Shown: in pieces, positions 18,173 to 26,084 of the stretch | How the letters are laid out: every line of letters begins with the position of its first letter | Numbering within the stretch: the stretch's first letter is position 1 | Assembly: GCA_002722795.1 (NCBI GenBank) | Contig: PBMY01000029.1 | Coordinates: 1 to 44,859 of the forward strand | From: Crocinitomicaceae bacterium | GTDB lineage: Bacteria > Bacteroidota > Bacteroidia > Flavobacteriales_D > Sanyastnellaceae | Direction: 5' to 3' | Length of the DNA: 44,859 nt | The notes under the pieces: generated by a model | The model's input: the letters and a program-made list of their open reading frames with translations, nothing else | Databases searched by the model: none | Told to the model about the DNA's origin: nothing | Made by a program: the position numbers and the translations under genes

Positions 18173-19039
18173 ATGGTTATTCTAATCGCAGATAGCGGGT
18201 CGACCAAATCTGATTGGCTAGTTATAGATGAGAACGGGAAGGTGTTATCTGAGTTTAACACTATGGGTTTTAATCCATATTTCCACAGTTCTGACAAGGT
18301 TGAGTCTGAGCTTAAAGCCAAACAAGAAATGATGGAAATCGCTCAAAAAATTGATAAAACATATTTCTATGGAGCTGGTGCAAGTTCCGTAGAAATGTGT
18401 GATATCATTAAAGAAGGTTTATCACGTGTATTAGAAAATTCTATTATACATGTTGGCCATGATTTAGATGGAGCTGCATACTCAACATGGAGCGGTGAGT
18501 CATGTATCACATGTATTCTGGGTACAGGCTCAAATTCTTGTTATTTCGATGGAGAAAGAACTCACGAAGAGGTGCCCTCACTAGCATATATTCTTGGTGA
18601 TGAGGGAAGTGGAAGTTGGTTTGGAAAGAGATTACTACAGGGCTTTTTCTATAAGCAATTGCCCAAACACATTCACGACGATTTCATTTCTGAATTTGGT
18701 GAAGATGAAACCCGTATAAACTATATTAATAAAAGGGTTTACAAGAATGATGATCCCAATGTTTACTTAGCAAGCTTCACTAAATTTATTGGCAAACACA
18801 AACATGATCCACTAGTAAAACAATGGTTATTAGACGGTTTTCATGCGTTTCTTTCAGTTCATGTTGAGTGCTATTGTAACTTCAAGGAAGTTCCGGTTCA
18901 CTTTATCGGCTCGGTAGCTTTTCATTTTAAGGATGAATTAATTGAAGCATGTGATTCTAGAGGTATACGAGTTGGGAATATGATAAAGGCGCCAATTGAC
19001 GGCTTAGCAGATTATCACCTCAAATACAAGATTAGTTAA
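18173..19039 (+). CDS. N-acetylglucosamine kinase-like BadF/BadG-family ATPase
   Basis: An ASKHA-fold kinase of 288 residues, resembling the Bacteroidota N-acetylglucosamine kinase-like family. The phosphate-1 motif is ADSGSTKSDWLVID at the N-terminus; GTGSNSCYFDG near 118 and LGDEGSGSWFG near 143 are phosphate-2 and sugar-site-like motifs. It likely phosphorylates an amino sugar in cell-wall or chitin-derived sugar recycling. Its position 2 bp behind gapA fits sugar catabolism. Substrate choice cannot be read from the sequence. Confidence 0.8.
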   Translation: MVILIADSGSTKSDWLVIDENGKVLSEFNTMGFNPYFHSSDKVESELKAKQEMMEIAQKIDKTYFYGAGASSVEMCDIIKEGLSRVLENSIIHVGHDLDGAAYSTWSGESCITCILGTGSNSCYFDGERTHEEVPSLAYILGDEGSGSWFGKRLLQGFFYKQLPKHIHDDFISEFGEDETRINYINKRVYKNDDPNVYLASFTKFIGKHKHDPLVKQWLLDGFHAFLSVHVECYCNFKEVPVHFIGSVAFHFKDELIEACDSRGIRVGNMIKAPIDGLADYHLKYKIS

Positions 19040-19129
19040 TCTGCCCAAGTACTGTTTGTATTACTTAGATTTCCTTCATAACTATTAGAGGGAAACCAAT
19101 TTTGAGTAATTTTATTTTTAAACATATTC

Positions 19130-19151
19130 CGTTCTACTCGAGAGTGGAACG
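19130..19151. other. Inverted repeat in the longest gene-free gap
   Basis: CGTTCTACTC, two bases, then GAGTGGAACG: ten paired positions with one G-T. It sits in the 231-bp gap 19040-19270 between convergent genes. Neither side has a good T-run, so it is a weak terminator candidate, or a protein-binding site. I see no gene or other structure in the rest of the gap. Confidence 0.4.
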
Positions 19152-19270
19152 ATAACCATATGCTTCTATTTTCCAATTAGTGTAGACTAAAAATCAACTT
19201 TATGTATTTCGAAGTTTTGTTCATTAGTGAGTCTTACTTTTTAAGTCAATCATAGGTTTATAATCGACAT

Positions 19271-20041
19271 TTATCCAATGTCTATGCTAACAGGGCAGTG
19301 ATCTGAACCAAAGACATTATTTAAAATCTGCGGATTTGAAGTTTGGTCTAAAATTCTATTACTCACAATAAAATAATCTAATCGCCAGCCAATATTTTTC
19401 TCACGAGCACCACCTCTATAGCTCCACCAACTATACTTTACCTCTTTTGGATTAGCATTCCTCCATGTATCTGTAAAACCAGAAGCTAAATGTTCAGTCA
19501 TTCCATCAATTTCATCCTGAGTATATCCTGGCGTCTTATTGTAATTTGATTTGGGCCTAGCTAGGTCAATTGTTGTGTGAGCAACGTTTAAATCACCACA
19601 ACATATGACAGGTTTGTCTTGGTCAAGTTCCTTTAGATAATCCCTAAAAGCTACATCCCATTTCTTTCTAAAGGGAAGTCTTTTTAAACCTGAAGACGAA
19701 TTTGGAGTATAGACTGTAACGTAATGAAAATCATCAAATTCTGCTCTAAGCACCCTCCCTTCAGTGTCAAACTCAGGAATTCCAATTCCTGCCTTCACTT
19801 CAATTGGTGCAAATCTTGTAATAATTGCTGTTCCTGAATACCCCTTTTTAATTGCAGAAGAACTATAGACTTCATATCCATCTAGAGACGGAAGACCAAA
19901 AAGTGCTTCACGCACCTGATCATCTTGCGCTTTAGTTTCTTGAAGGCCTAAAACATCTGTGTTAAGTGACTCCATAATTGAGTCAAAACTCTTTTTCACT
20001 ACGGCTCTAACGCCGTTTACATTCCAGCTAGTTAATCTCAT
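19271..20041 (-). CDS. xth: Exodeoxyribonuclease III (AP endonuclease)
   Basis: An ExoIII/APE1-type nuclease that cuts abasic sites and degrades 3' ends in base-excision repair. The endonuclease/exonuclease/phosphatase fold motifs are complete: SWNVNGVRAV, GLQETKAQ, VTVYTPNSSSG, CCGDLNVAHTTIDLARP, WRLDYFIVS and the C-terminal SDHCPV. The length of 256 is normal. The start overlaps the stop of the upstream arginyltransferase-like gene by 4 bp (ATGA). Confidence 0.95.
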   Translation of the reverse strand: MRLTSWNVNGVRAVVKKSFDSIMESLNTDVLGLQETKAQDDQVREALFGLPSLDGYEVYSSSAIKKGYSGTAIITRFAPIEVKAGIGIPEFDTEGRVLRAEFDDFHYVTVYTPNSSSGLKRLPFRKKWDVAFRDYLKELDQDKPVICCGDLNVAHTTIDLARPKSNYNKTPGYTQDEIDGMTEHLASGFTDTWRNANPKEVKYSWWSYRGGAREKNIGWRLDYFIVSNRILDQTSNPQILNNVFGSDHCPVSIDIG

Positions 20042-21114
20042 ATAGATGGTATGAAGTCTTGTTTTTTAGCTAAGATTTTTACATAATTAAGAACTATTTC
20101 CTTATTACAGTTCTCAATAATTGTAGATCCAACTTTGTATAAATGATTTAAATAATTCTGTGATTCAGCAAACTCATCAGACTTTTCCATTTTCAGGAAT
20201 TGAGGTCCATCAGGACAGGGGTGAATTCTATAAATCGAATAAGCTTCCTCTTCTAGAGAATATGACAATGCAATTAATCCCCGCATATCATGTCCTAATT
20301 CAATTAATGCTGGAGCTCTCAGAAAGAAAGCATTCCATGGTCCAACATATCCCATGCTGAAATATGGATATAGCCAAAGCCTATGATTAATTCCAAGGTC
20401 ATTTAGATCTTGGGATATCTCGTTTGTCATTGATCTTATTGCATATGCATTTGTAGAAGTTGGATCAAATTTTTTATATGACACCCACCTTCTTGTTGGA
20501 GTGTAATACTCCATGTTACCGAGTTCTAATTTGTAATCAAATTTGCTTGGTAAATCGAGGACATAACCCGGGTAATACCATTTTTTTCCAGTCTTTATGC
20601 CAAATTCAATCTCCTTTAGCATGGTCAACTTACCCAAGCTCCAGCTTTTGTATTCTTCGTCATACAATCCCAAAAGGCTAGCCATGCTTCTGTATCCAAG
20701 GTCGAAATAGCTTACGGCTATTAGCTTTTCACCACTATATACGCAGACTTCACGAGTGTCAAACACACTTTCCCCAAAATTGGCATACAAATACTCTTCT
20801 AATGACCCATGAATAAACCCCTTGAACCTATGCTTATGCTCTTGGTATAACCTTTCTTTTTCCTTATTTGGTTCCGCCTTGCCATATTGAATATCAAACT
20901 TTTGCTCAGCTTTTCTAAGAATTTTTTTTTGGCTTTTTCTAAGAACAAACTCCTCCATATTCAATCTTATATTCACAACTGAAAACACCTCATCATCTAT
21001 GCATAACAAATCCATTTTGTAAAGCATTACTGAACCACGAAACCAGCCTGATGCTAAATATTGGTCATACCTAGTTCTAGATAGTTTACGTGGAAAATGA
21101 GTTTGAACTAACAT
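20038..21114 (-). CDS. Arginyl-tRNA-protein transferase-like protein
   Basis: It belongs to the Bacteroidota branch of the ATE/Bpt N-degron transferases, which add Arg or Leu from tRNA to protein N-termini. Conserved parts are GWFRGSVMLYKMDLLC near 22, the N-terminal basic FVLRKSQKKILRKAEQKF, IAVSYFDLG near 140 and the GNAT-like WSLGKLTMLKEIEF/WYYPGYVLD segment near 165-190. The N-terminal Cys cluster of classical ATE is almost gone: one Cys remains. The protein has ~130 residues after the usual C-terminal core. It lies 3 bp after the aldehyde dehydrogenase and overlaps xth by 4 bp. The amino acid transferred, and activity itself, are not established. Confidence 0.75.
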   Translation of the reverse strand: MLVQTHFPRKLSRTRYDQYLASGWFRGSVMLYKMDLLCIDDEVFSVVNIRLNMEEFVLRKSQKKILRKAEQKFDIQYGKAEPNKEKERLYQEHKHRFKGFIHGSLEEYLYANFGESVFDTREVCVYSGEKLIAVSYFDLGYRSMASLLGLYDEEYKSWSLGKLTMLKEIEFGIKTGKKWYYPGYVLDLPSKFDYKLELGNMEYYTPTRRWVSYKKFDPTSTNAYAIRSMTNEISQDLNDLGINHRLWLYPYFSMGYVGPWNAFFLRAPALIELGHDMRGLIALSYSLEEEAYSIYRIHPCPDGPQFLKMEKSDEFAESQNYLNHLYKVGSTIIENCNKEIVLNYVKILAKKQDFIPSI

Positions 21115-21117
21115 ATT

Positions 21118-22458
21118 CTAAAGCCACTTGCTAATAAAACGAGATAAAGTTAATGAGAAGTTTGTGAAAGGGGGGAAGGTAAGGGGTAAGGCACTTGGAA
21201 TACTTGTAGATTCTACAAAACTCCTCAAGTTTGATAAGCTGTCGAAAAATGCCTTTCCATTAGATCTTCCAATTCCACTTGCTCTTACTCCACCAAATCC
21301 CAAAGCAGGATTAGCAACCTGAATAATAACCTCATTAATACCTGTAGTTCCTGCCCTTGTATTTTCAACAAATTTGTCAACTTCGGCACGCTTTGAACTA
21401 AAAATATAAAGCGCTAGAGGATTTGGATTTTTATTAATTACATCGAGCAACTCATCCTGACTATTCCATGTCAAAATTGGAAGAACTGGCCCAAACACTT
21501 CCTCTTTCATTATGCCCATATCAGTTGAACAATTAGTCAAAAAACACGGCGCAATTTTACCCCTTTCAGAACCTAATTCAAGCACACCTCCAGGAACGTG
21601 AAGTTGGGCGCCATCCTTAACAGCATCTTTAATCAAACCAAGTATTCTATCGTAATGCTTTATGTTTACGATTTTCCCTAAATCATCACTATATATAGGG
21701 TTTTTTCCAAACATCTTGTAGATATTTTCTTCAAATTCTGTTTTGAATTCCTCATAAACTTCGTCTTCAATAAGTAAGTAATCTGGAGCGATACATACTT
21801 GGCCTACATTCAAAAACTTTCCCCATGAAATTCTGTTAGCTGCTCTTTTTATCTTAGCATTTCTGCTAACTATTACTGGGCTCTTACCGCCAAGTTCTAA
21901 GGTGACTGAGCATAACCTTTCTGCAGCTGCCCTCATGACTAATTTCCCTATCTCAGTTCCGCCAGTAAAGTTGATATGATCAAAATCTTGTGCAGTCAAT
22001 TTTGCCGCTTCTTCTGGTCCACCTAAAACGACACTCACAACATCCTTAGAAAATGTTTCACCAATCAATTTTTGTAATACAAGAGAAGTTGATGGAGTGT
22101 GTTCAGATGGCTTTACAACAACTGTATTTCCTGCAGCTAAAGCACCAATTAAAGGTCGTAAAGTCAGTATGACAGGAAAATTCCATGGTGAAATAATCAA
22201 AATTCTTCCCTTAGGTTCGGGCTTAACATAATGTCTTGTTCCCAAAAGTGAAAGTGGAGTAGGAGCATTCCTTTTGCTTGCCTACTCATCCATATTTTTC
22301 AATACGTGATCCACTTCCTTTTTAAGAGGGAAAATTTCATGCAATAAAACTTCTAGTTCCGGTTTTCCCAAATCCTCCTTTAAAGCCACCAACAACTCTT
22401 CTTTATGCTTTTTAATTGAAGCCCAAAGCTTCCTGATATTTTCCTTCCTATCCTTCAT
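21118..22458 (-). pseudogene. Aldehyde dehydrogenase interrupted by one in-frame TAG
   Basis: Reading minus from ATG 22458, the frame gives MKDRKENIRKLWASIKKHKE and continues to codon 59, which is TAG (22282-22284), then resumes in the same frame for 387 more codons to 21118. The context is NMDE, stop, ASKRNAPTPLSLLGT; aldehyde dehydrogenases of this (ALDH3-like) type usually have Trp here, and TGG to TAG is a single change. Downstream everything looks intact: SPWNFPVILTLRPLIGALAA, LELGGKSP with the general-base Glu (~188) and GQVCIAPDY with the nucleophile Cys (~222). The N-terminus is ~20 residues shorter than usual. If not read through, the residual ORF from TTG 22245 lacks the N-terminal helices. 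Alternatives are a sequencing error or a recent mutation. Confidence 0.8.
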
Positions 22459-22467
22459 TCACTTTAG

Positions 22468-23088
22468 TTATCTATGGCTTAATATTTTAGAATGTATCTG
22501 ATGAACTTGATTTAGAATTTGATCTTCAGGATTGTTGAAAATAACAAAATCACTTTTTTCAATCCTAATATGCTCCTTTAATTGTTTATTCATCCTCTCT
22601 ACAACTTGCTTTTTAGACCAGTTGTCTCTTTGCATAACCCTATCTATTCGATGCACCTCATCAGCACTTACATTTATTACAAACGAACACCCCTTTTCAG
22701 AGCCACTTTCAAACAAAATAGCAGCCTCTCGTATTACATAGGGGATATTTGAGGGTATTCTATTCACCCATGTCTCAAATCCTTTCCTAACAACCGGATG
22801 TACAAGCTCATTTAAAAACTCTAAATCCTTTTCGTTTTCAAAAACGATAGCACTAAGTTTTAACCTGTCAATATCACTTGCATTGCCCTCCTCATCAATT
22901 ATTGCTACTTCTATGCCAAACCTTTCCACCACTGCCTCTCTCACTTCGTCTTCTTTACTATAGATCTTGTGTGCGTATTTATCAGCGTCAAACCTAGGAA
23001 TACCAAGAGTTTCGAAGACTCGCCCCACAGTGCTTTTTCCTGCTCCAATTCCACCAGTTAGCCCTACTGTGAATATTTGATTGTGCAT
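22468..23088 (-). CDS. coaE: Dephospho-CoA kinase
   Basis: It catalyses the last step of coenzyme A synthesis. The P-loop is GLTGGIGAGKSTVGR near the N-terminus, with FDADKYAHKIY for the substrate site and VVERMNKQLKEHIRIEKSDF in the C-terminal half. The open frame reaches 23175, but those residues have no family match and would overlap the rpe start. I take ATG 23088 (MHNQIFTVGLTGG); ATG 23103 is the alternative. This gives about 206 residues, normal for CoaE. It heads the minus operon coaE, aldehyde dehydrogenase, arginyltransferase-like, xth. Confidence 0.95.
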   Translation of the reverse strand: MHNQIFTVGLTGGIGAGKSTVGRVFETLGIPRFDADKYAHKIYSKEDEVREAVVERFGIEVAIIDEEGNASDIDRLKLSAIVFENEKDLEFLNELVHPVVRKGFETWVNRIPSNIPYVIREAAILFESGSEKGCSFVINVSADEVHRIDRVMQRDNWSKKQVVERMNKQLKEHIRIEKSDFVIFNNPEDQILNQVHQIHSKILSHR

Positions 23089-23132
23089 TTTCTTAAAACT
23101 CATAATGTAAAGGTGGGGAATCCTTCCGACCT

Positions 23133-23161
23133 TTGCACAACTGAACACGAGAATATTTTTG
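23133..23161 (+). promoter_or_regulatory. rpe promoter (TTG-N18-TATTTTTG), probably leaderless
   Basis: TTG at 23133-23135, 18-bp spacer, TATTTTTG at 23154-23161. The rpe ATG at 23167 begins 6 nt after the last box base, about where transcription should start, so the mRNA may begin at or next to the start codon. Confidence 0.75.
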
Positions 23162-23166
23162 AAAAA

Positions 23167-23817
23167 ATGGCACACCTTTTAGCACCATCACTATTAGCCG
23201 CTGACTTTGGAAATCTTCAAAGAGATTGTGAATTTGTTAATTCAAGTGACGCAGACTGGTTTCATATTGACGTTATGGATGGGGTATTTGTACCAAACAT
23301 TAGTTTTGGTATGCCAGTTATCAAAGCAATTGCTGAGCATGCTACAAAGCCTCTAGACGTTCATCTTATGATTGTTGATCCAGATAGATATCTGCATGCC
23401 TTCAAAGACCTTGGAGCTGATGTTCTAACAGTCCATATTGAAGCATGTTCACACCTTCACAGAACACTGAACGCAATTCGCGACTTGAGAATGAAGGCCG
23501 GCGTTGCGCTAAATCCTCATACCCCAGTAGAGTCATTAAAAGACGTTCTTGCCGAAATTGACCTAGTCTGCATTATGAGTGTAAACCCAGGATTTGGTGG
23601 CCAATCTTTTATTGAAAAGACCTATGACAAAGTGAAAGCCCTCCGCGCAATGGCCGATGAAGCCGGACACCCACTACTAATCGAGATTGATGGAGGAGTA
23701 AGCCTAGAAAACGCATCAGCTCTAGTCCAAGCTGGAGCAGACGTTCTTGTAGCAGGTTCTTCAGTATTCAGAGCTGCTGACCCGTCGATAGCGGCTACGG
23801 CTATTAAAAACGCTTAA
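23167..23817 (+). CDS. rpe: Ribulose-phosphate 3-epimerase
   Basis: It interconverts ribulose-5-phosphate and xylulose-5-phosphate in the pentose phosphate pathway. A TIM barrel of 216 residues with all signatures: APSLLAADF, WFHIDVMDGVFVPN, DVHLMIVDPDRYL, VNPGFGGQSFI and EIDGGVSLENA. The open frame extends back to 23077, but those 30 residues are not family-like and lie upstream of the predicted promoter box. ATG 23167 (MAHLLAPSLLAADF) is the start. The stop overlaps the stop of the convergent FG-GAP gene by 4 bp (TTAA). Confidence 0.97.
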   Translation: MAHLLAPSLLAADFGNLQRDCEFVNSSDADWFHIDVMDGVFVPNISFGMPVIKAIAEHATKPLDVHLMIVDPDRYLHAFKDLGADVLTVHIEACSHLHRTLNAIRDLRMKAGVALNPHTPVESLKDVLAEIDLVCIMSVNPGFGGQSFIEKTYDKVKALRAMADEAGHPLLIEIDGGVSLENASALVQAGADVLVAGSSVFRAADPSIAATAIKNA

Positions 23818-25745
23818 CAGCTAGATCCAAACTCCACCAACATTTGCAGTAGATCGTCAACGTTCGACTCTCCATCTCCGTTGATATCAGTTTCGCAAGA
23901 TCCTTGGCACCCAAAACCAATTAAGAACTGTAAAAAGTCGTTTCCATCTACTATTCCTGACCCATCAAAATCTGAAGCAACACTAATTCCTGTTACTTCT
24001 ATCTCTACAGCGCAAATTTCTGTGTTTTCGTGCATTACAGTTGCGGTATAGACCCCGGCAGAACTAAATGAAATGCTTTGGGATTCAGTTACGACATCTC
24101 CTTCATCATTCCACCATACTACGCTTGATCCATCCCAGTTTGCCACAATTTCAGCACTTTCATTTTCACTACAAAGGTCGATAGGCGAGTTGTCGAAATT
24201 TTCACAGACTGAATTTCCCTCAATGAATAGGTGCCTATCCTGGTAATCAAAATCTGTATAAATATCAATGATGCCACTAGGCCATTCAATTTTGATTTGG
24301 TCTACAGAAGGCGAAGGGTCATATAAAGTCTCTAATCCAAAATGCTCATAAAAGCTCTCTTGTCCCAAATAGTTTTCGCCACAATGAACAACTCTCCTTT
24401 GGGTAATTTCGTTATCAAAGACCTCAATCCAAGCTCCAATGCCCATAGTGTTAGACACTATGCCTTGAACTCCAATTTGAATGTACTTAGAAGGGTCGTC
24501 GTTAAATCCTGAGTTCATCCAAACCCTTGCTTTGTGATTGCCAGTATTGTGAACTACAAAATCTACCCAGCCGTTTCTGTCAAAATCTCCAGAAACCACT
24601 GAGTTTGAATTTAAGAAGTCTAAAGCATAAACATTTTCATTGAAAGGCTCCATATAGTAGTCGGTCTCTTCATTAGAAAAAGGAGGGATTAAAATAAAGG
24701 GACCATGATTCTCATATAAATAATTCTCTTGGAACGGATTGAGTGGCTCACTTTCAGCTACAAATAGGTCTAAGTCAGTGTCATTGTCCACATCAATCCA
24801 AACTGCACCCCAGCAGTATCTCTGAAAATTCAATCCGAATTCTTCTGACGCTTCTTGGAATTGGCCATTTTCAGATCCTACTAATAGTTGAGACCCAATC
24901 CCGTCATTTCCTATTACGGTTGAAGTCATAAAAATGTCTTGAAATCCATCTTGGTTAAAATCACCAAGGGATGCAGTCATGGCATCAAGTACTAGGTCAG
25001 CGCCAACACTTGAAGATATTTCAGTGAATTGACCATTTTGTTGATTGTGGAATAGAGTGTTTGCCCCGTTTTTATCATTAATTACAAACAAATCCTGCCA
25101 TCCGTCGCCATCCCAATCATACCAAATTGATTGGAAAGAAAACCTTACGTAAATATCAATTTGAGACTCTGAACTGACATTAGTAAATGAGAAACCACCA
25201 TCATTTCTCATTAGTACGTTTTTGTAGATGGCATCAGTCTCTACATCGCTCTCGAAATACCTGCAAATATGCAAGTCTAAATCTCCATCATTGTCGTAGT
25301 CTCCCCATGATGCTCCGGCTGATTCAATAGTATCAGTAGGTAAACCAGTGTATTCGGTCACATCTATAAAAGCAGAGTCTCCAACATTTTCTAGGACATA
25401 CATATTCCCGTATCTGTTGGTTAGGAAAAAATCCATGTCATAATCTCCATCAATGTCAACCCATTGGATAGCCTTCGTTTCAGCTTCTTGAACAAGTGGA
25501 AGGGCGATCATGTTGAATCCACCTTCGCCATCATTCACAAAAGTTCTTACAGCACCTTCGGTATTGCCAAAAGTTAAATCATCCCACCCGTCTCTATTCC
25601 AATCAGCTGCTGAAATTCCAGCACCAAACAAGCCATCCCAATTGTATTGGACAATACCCCAGTCAGGAGCTTGGTCTTGAAAGGTTTGGCATAGGAAGGG
25701 TGAAGGAAATAAGAAAGCTATTAGTATGAGACTTATATTTCTCAA
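23814..25745 (-). CDS. Secreted FG-GAP/ASPIC protein with dockerin-like C-terminal tail
   Basis: The signal peptide is MRNISLILIAFLFPSPFLC, cleaved before Q. About seven FG-GAP repeats follow (DWNRDGWDDL, DIDGDYDMDF, DYDNDGDLDL, DWDGDGWQDL, DFNQDGFQDI, DVDNDTDLDL, DFDRNGWVDF), then an ASPIC/UnbV domain (VVHCGENYLGQESFYEHFGL, IKIEWPSG) and an Ig-like module (VVWWNDEGD). The last ~55 residues hold two EF-hand-like dockerin segments (DFDGSGIVDGNDFLQFLIGFG and DINGDGESNVDDLLQMLVEFG) ending in SSC. There is no type-A T9SS tail. It is 7 bp after clpS. Its role is unknown; surface display or binding is plausible. Confidence 0.85.
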   Translation of the reverse strand: MRNISLILIAFLFPSPFLCQTFQDQAPDWGIVQYNWDGLFGAGISAADWNRDGWDDLTFGNTEGAVRTFVNDGEGGFNMIALPLVQEAETKAIQWVDIDGDYDMDFFLTNRYGNMYVLENVGDSAFIDVTEYTGLPTDTIESAGASWGDYDNDGDLDLHICRYFESDVETDAIYKNVLMRNDGGFSFTNVSSESQIDIYVRFSFQSIWYDWDGDGWQDLFVINDKNGANTLFHNQQNGQFTEISSSVGADLVLDAMTASLGDFNQDGFQDIFMTSTVIGNDGIGSQLLVGSENGQFQEASEEFGLNFQRYCWGAVWIDVDNDTDLDLFVAESEPLNPFQENYLYENHGPFILIPPFSNEETDYYMEPFNENVYALDFLNSNSVVSGDFDRNGWVDFVVHNTGNHKARVWMNSGFNDDPSKYIQIGVQGIVSNTMGIGAWIEVFDNEITQRRVVHCGENYLGQESFYEHFGLETLYDPSPSVDQIKIEWPSGIIDIYTDFDYQDRHLFIEGNSVCENFDNSPIDLCSENESAEIVANWDGSSVVWWNDEGDVVTESQSISFSSAGVYTATVMHENTEICAVEIEVTGISVASDFDGSGIVDGNDFLQFLIGFGCQGSCETDINGDGESNVDDLLQMLVEFGSSC

Positions 25746-25752
25746 ACTAGTA

Positions 25753-26037
25753 TCAAGGTTCTATTTCGGCAGTAATGTCGGCTTCTAGAAGGGAAGTGCA
25801 CATAGGCTCAAGCTTTTCGTAAGCGCCTGTTTTAACCTCGCATTTGCCTTTATAGTGAATAAGTACAGCGCACTGTTCGGCTTGAGGAACGGTGTGGCCA
25901 CAAACATTAACAAGCCTTTCAATTACGTGATCAAAGGTGTTATGGTCATCGTTGTATACAATTAGAGACCAATCCTTGGTGAGTTTTACGTCAACTGAAA
26001 TTTCTTCTTGAGTTTCTATTTGATTTATAACATTCAC
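25753..26037 (-). CDS. clpS: ClpS adaptor of the Clp protease
   Basis: ClpS binds N-degron substrates and delivers them to ClpAP-type proteases. The 94 residues include IVYNDDHNTFDHVIERLVN near 28 and CGHTVPQAEQCAVLIHYKGK near 47. The Asp-Asp-His-Asn pocket motif and the C-terminal KCEVKTG strand fit the family. The frame begins with GTG 26037; an ATG 4 bp further on is out of frame, so GTG is real. A TATCTTTG box ends 4 nt before the GTG, so transcript and start codon probably coincide. Confidence 0.93.
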   Translation of the reverse strand: MNVINQIETQEEISVDVKLTKDWSLIVYNDDHNTFDHVIERLVNVCGHTVPQAEQCAVLIHYKGKCEVKTGAYEKLEPMCTSLLEADITAEIEP

Positions 26038-26041
26038 AATG

Positions 26042-26049
26042 CAAAGATA
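26042..26049 (-). promoter_or_regulatory. clpS -7 box TATCTTTG
   Basis: Read on the minus strand, this is a perfect TAnnTTTG. It ends 4 nt before the GTG start. No TTG was found at 17-23 bp upstream, so the -33 element is weak or absent. Together with the glnS box it makes a compact divergent promoter region. Confidence 0.6.
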
Positions 26050-26072
26050 AGGCGTTAATTACGGGTTGAGTG

Positions 26073-26080
26073 TATTTTTG
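26073..26080 (+). promoter_or_regulatory. glnS -7 box TATTTTTG
   Basis: A perfect TAnnTTTG ending 4 nt before ATG 26085. It supports ATG 26085 rather than the upstream GTG at 26070, which lies before the box. No good -33 TTG is seen. Confidence 0.6.
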
Positions 26081-26084
26081 CACC

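Noticed and set aside
22282-22284. TAG as a recoded sense codon (pyrrolysine or Trp)
   Set aside because: TAG serves as a normal stop in at least three other genes of the window, no recoding signal is visible, and the position is normally Trp, so one mutation is the simpler explanation.
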